Positions 60,394-64,000 of a stretch of DNA of 64,000 nt are shown here, piece after piece. The translations under genes and the position numbers were made by a program. The notes under the pieces were generated by a model, which saw only the letters and a program-made list of their open reading frames with translations, did not search any database and was not told the origin of the DNA. Every line of letters starts with the position of its first letter. Within the stretch, counting starts at the first letter, position 1. The DNA lies in contig CACRXP010001322.1 in NCBI GenBank assembly GCA_902702965.1, forward strand, positions 1 to 64,000, read 5' to 3'. This DNA comes from Spirometra erinaceieuropaei (taxonomy: Eukaryota > Platyhelminthes > Cestoda > Diphyllobothriidea > Diphyllobothriidae).

Positions 60394-62330
60394 CTTTCTG
60401 CACTTTCTCATATTTTACCTTCTATCCTTCATATGTGTTGCCTAACCCATAAACCCCCATTACCACCATTCCCGTAAGACACGGGCCGATGGCTAACGAT
60501 CCATCTTGTGGTTCTAAAACCTACCGTTGTCGTTTGAAGTTCTGGGTGAATGTAAAGCGGACAATCTGAAATCAAGGGGTGTCACTCTACCGGAAAACGC
60601 TTATCTGGGGTCTTTTAAACATTACTTAACACCTTGGCCCTTTTCGTTTAACTGACGATCCGTTTACTGCAGAATACACACATTTTTCAACTAGGAGAAT
60701 GTAGCACGGATGGCTTTGTTCGGGTAGCCAATCGCAGGCGTTATCGCACGTGTTCAGTGGAGGAATTTACCCTGTTTAATTTACATCCCTTGTTAACTTT
60801 CGTGATTATGAGTTCACCTGGTTGGCCCAAGCGCATTGGTACCAGGCAAATGGTGCTGTTTGCTGCGACCGCAATCTGTGCCTCTGCACGAAACAAGTTC
60901 ACATCGGTGTTCTCCATCATCTCATAGTAAATATGAGCTGACTCCGGTTATGGTGGTAAGTAAGCACATTTCATCTTTTTGATTGGGGCTGATCATGAGC
61001 TCGACGTTCTTTGGCCCCTTCGCACAATCCCCATCTCGATATATATCCCTGTCCATCGCAACAGGTTTAAGTTATAGTAAATGTCCAGCCTTATAGTTGT
61101 TTGGCAGTTCAGGGAGATGTTGTTAACTAAAATTCTGGCATACAATCCAGACCTTTGTTAACGCCGGGCAGTGTAAATACATACCTCAAATTCTATTCTG
61201 GACCATCAGAGGTGTTCTAATTACGGGCGTTTGGCTTATTGTGTAAAGTTAAATAATCACCCAAAAATAACTCTTAAATGTCCCAGTTTGTCCATTAATT
61301 GTTCTCGAAATTATATTTTCTTCCTAATAACATTTTTTTGAAGTATGAGCAGTTTTATTTCAAGAAAGCGTTTTATTGCTCCTGATATTATGAAAACATT
61401 AAAAAAAGTTTTGATTTCATTAGGGTCTGTACTTTATGTGGCAGAAACATTCGAGAAAAACACTTCCGTAATTTGTATCAGATTTTTGAGATGATAATTC
61501 AACCCTTATTAAATACCAAAACAGACTTGCGTTGTCTGTATTTTCAATGGTTAAAACATTGTGCTTTAAACACCGGGAATACAGAAACAAGAGTGCGCTG
61601 AGGCAACTCAAAAGATTGCCAGATTACCTTTTCACGACTGTAATATTTAAACTGGTTTGATTGGCTTCGTGAAAATATATCGATAAACTTTGGGAGATTG
61701 ACTGGACATATCAGTAAACTAAGTAAAGTTACTTAAGTTTTTACTTGCTTATGCTAAGTAGAACTGTGACCACGCCAGATGTAACCGTTCTCAGTGATGT
61801 TGTAAGTTGTACCTCTCGGCGCGTGACAGCCTGTGGCGCGTCTCCCCACCCTCTCTTCCAGCGACGGACGATAAAAGTCCAAAAGCAACTTCTATAACCT
61901 GACGAACTGTGTCGAGCCAGGTTTCGGACTGATCTTCTCTTCGTCGTCTCCAGTTAGGCAATGACGTCGGATTGACAGCAGTAAAACAGAGCTCACGGAA
62001 CGAACAACGATCAACCGCGCTTAAATCATCTCGTTAGTTTTTTGCTGGAAAGTCAGAGATATCTAGGCAGTGCTGACATAGCAATTACAGACTGTTTCAC
62101 TCAAAACCCAACCATTTTATTCACTTGGGAGAGGGCCCCAACCAGTGATTGTCAAGCGTCTAGAGTTTTAATTTGGCTTCCGCGCGCACATCTTTACATC
62201 CCCTACCGTATAGCAGGACTGTACGGACGGATTCCCCGTACACATGGATTTTTTTAGCGTTAGCGGTGTCGCAACGACTGCACAGACACTTTCTAAGAAT
62301 CGTGAAAACTCTACGAGCAGAGTAGATTGG
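60394..62330. other. No gene recognised
   Basis: No domain or repeat match. Frames under 75 codons. Confidence 0.45.
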
Positions 62331-62636
62331 TCAAACGATGTCTTCCTTACTCTGCCTATTTGGAAGTAATCTCGCAGAGTGGTATTTGGGTCCATTTTCA
62401 TACTTCATCAAGTTGTTAGAAATTAAGTCCGACGGGTGTCTCTGCCAGGTCGGGTGTGCAATCCGAAAGCATTTGACCGTCCCAGACTTCAAGGATAAAC
62501 TAATCAATTTAACGACATCATTTGCCCGCAAAGCCACATGTTGTAAATTATTAAAGCTAGAGTCGAGCAGAACGACATCGCTCGCGTAGTCGAGTTCAAT
62601 CAGCCGGCGGCCAATTGCGAATTCAAAGGCGTTCAT
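62331..62636 (-). pseudogene. Non-LTR reverse transcriptase scrap
   Basis: A 101-codon minus frame. GRRLIELDYASDVVLLDSS resembles the catalytic motif C region of RTE/BovB-like RTs (xLEYADDIVLL), with Ser in place of the first catalytic Asp. It continues NNLQHVALRANDVVKLISL then LKSGTVKCF, the family's following helix and KTKV strand. Motif A and B are not found upstream, so it is a short dead fragment. Confidence 0.5.
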
Positions 62637-62639
62637 GTC

Positions 62640-64000
62640 GTGTCAGGGATGTCGTGTCACGATAGCTCTCTCACCTCTTCTCCCCTCAGATCTTGAGGGG
62701 AACGGGACATAAGGATGCTCAGGGCGCAGTCACCAGAAAAGATCCCGTTTCCTCACACTTGTTCAGTCACTTCATGGAGTCATAGCGTCAGAGTGTCGAC
62801 ACGAGACTTTGATATTTTGATAGAAATATCGTCCCCTCCGAGCGCATTGTTGCTATGCCGCCTCCGCATTGCGGTGACAATATTGCCCTGGGGGGACTCA
62901 CATGAAAATGTAGGGAAATAAAACTGTGCTGCGGAGGAGATCGTGGACAGGAGCTTCGGTTGTGAAGGTTGAGTAGATTTTCCGAATGCTCACGCCAACA
63001 ATTGTCCTTGACAGGCGTTGTAGGCAATAATGCTGCCATTCACATTGCAGACAGAGAGCACGGGACCCGTCGCTAACACAGGGGATAATTTTGTAGGGTT
63101 TTCGAGAAGCACCAATAATTGAGGTCCATGTCATTGAGGTTCCTCTTTCAGCTTAATATTGCTTTACGGCAAACGATAGTTGGCAGAAACATCCATCGCT
63201 GGAGGCCCTGGGTCGATCTTTACGGGTGTACAAATGGAAGGTTCTTTCGTTGGCTCAGTTAGTTCGGTGTCGCTGATTCAGTTCAAGCTCTTTCTCAGTT
63301 GTCTCGTACAGTGGCGACTTAAAACCAAATCGTTTTGATAAGATAAAATAAAAGTTTATTTAAGGGTACCTTAAAAAACTTTAAACTCATGAAGGCAGAA
63401 GACTATTTGACAAGTTTATGTCTGCTTTTACATATACTATTCAAGCCGGTGCATGTCTGTGAAAACACGATTAATAAAAGCATGGTGGTAATATAGCAAT
63501 TTATTTAGATCTTGATACATACTAGCCGAAGAGCATGAGTGGGTAATTAGAGGCAGTCGGTATCGGTCCGGTCAAGCAGTAGACTCTATAGGCAAATAGA
63601 TAACTCAAGTAAAGCTCATCTTTTCTTGTAAATTATTCTCTGACGAAAAGTTTTATTCACTGAGCTCATATTTTCCGTTCCTTTCTGAAAAATCTACCCC
63701 CATATATGAATTGAAAACCGATGGTAAACATGAGGGTTTCTTGATTGGCGAGCGGTTACATGTGATCTCCCATAAACCAGTGTGGTAGGATGTGCCCATG
63801 GATCCTTGAATGTGACCTCTGTCTGGCATCATTAGAATTTGGATGTTTCGAACTTGACAACATATTTATCGGCTGCAATAGGATTTTATGAGTTTCGGTC
63901 GCCACGAATGTCGGATCGAAAAGGGTCTTCAATGAGGATCCAGTGCCAGAAATATGGCATTATTTGCCTCGAGGCAAATTCGGCCGGTCTTCCTTATGCC
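62640..64000. other. No gene recognised
   Basis: Minus frames at 62788-63134 (up to 83 codons) lack known domains. They could be the decayed continuation of the RT scrap, but no motif is visible. Confidence 0.4.

Overview
This 64 kb window is repeat-dense, multicellular-eukaryote DNA. Almost every stretch with recognisable homology is a mobile-element remnant, and I can support only one probable host coding exon. The mix (a CR1/Rex1-like LINE, an RTE-like LINE ending in C2H2 zinc fingers, Penelope-like elements with a GIY-YIG endonuclease, a Helitron helicase, a Merlin/ISXO2-like transposase, tRNA-derived retroposons and TTAGGG-like interstitial repeats) suggests a flatworm, most likely a large-genome tapeworm of the diphyllobothriid type. 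That placement is inference from recalled family resemblance, not a database result. I see no rRNA, no convincing functional tRNA gene and no CRISPR.

Layout. 0-3.3 kb: zinc-finger tail of an RTE-like LINE, then an uncharacterised modular repeat (called R-A here) with TG microsatellites, one copy split by a 926 bp palindromic element. 3.4-5.4 kb: old tRNA-derived retroposon and a second palindromic element. 6.5-8.5 kb: a CR1/Rex1-like LINE, followed on the opposite strand by a terminal exon for a Cys-rich membrane protein. 9-12.3 kb: a nested inverted repeat with AT tracts (R-B), a retroposon dimer and a decayed R-B copy. 13.4-15.1 kb: Penelope-like element with an intact GIY-YIG frame. 16.3-17.3 kb: the best-preserved palindromic element. 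19.5-23 kb: R-D and R-A repeats, an old retroposon and a decayed palindrome. 25.7-27.5 kb: second Penelope-like element, reverse strand. 27.8-31.2 kb: a 0.9 kb segment (R-C) also present inverted at 43.4-44.3 kb, then a decayed Helitron helicase. 34.5-37.4 kb: R-A pieces, RTE-like LINE end with zinc fingers and a long CAT tract, and a 5'-truncated LINE almost identical to that at 7.2 kb. 39.4 kb: telomere-like tract. 46-50.4 kb: RTE-like fragment, retroposon pairs (one with a 13 bp target duplication), R-D and R-A. 52 kb: duplicated unknown segment. 57.5-60.4 kb: Merlin-like transposase remnant and two more palindromic elements. 62.3 kb: another reverse-transcriptase scrap.

The genes do not form a pathway; the window reads as intergenic or intronic DNA built by successive insertions. 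The order is partly readable: R-A was present before palindrome 1 (1598-2523) landed in it, and the RTE-like tail at 36 kb was present before the young LINE copy joined it. The most distinctive features are the long-armed palindromic family with TA duplications, the inverted retroposon pair mobilised as one unit, and the isolated Cys-rich exon.
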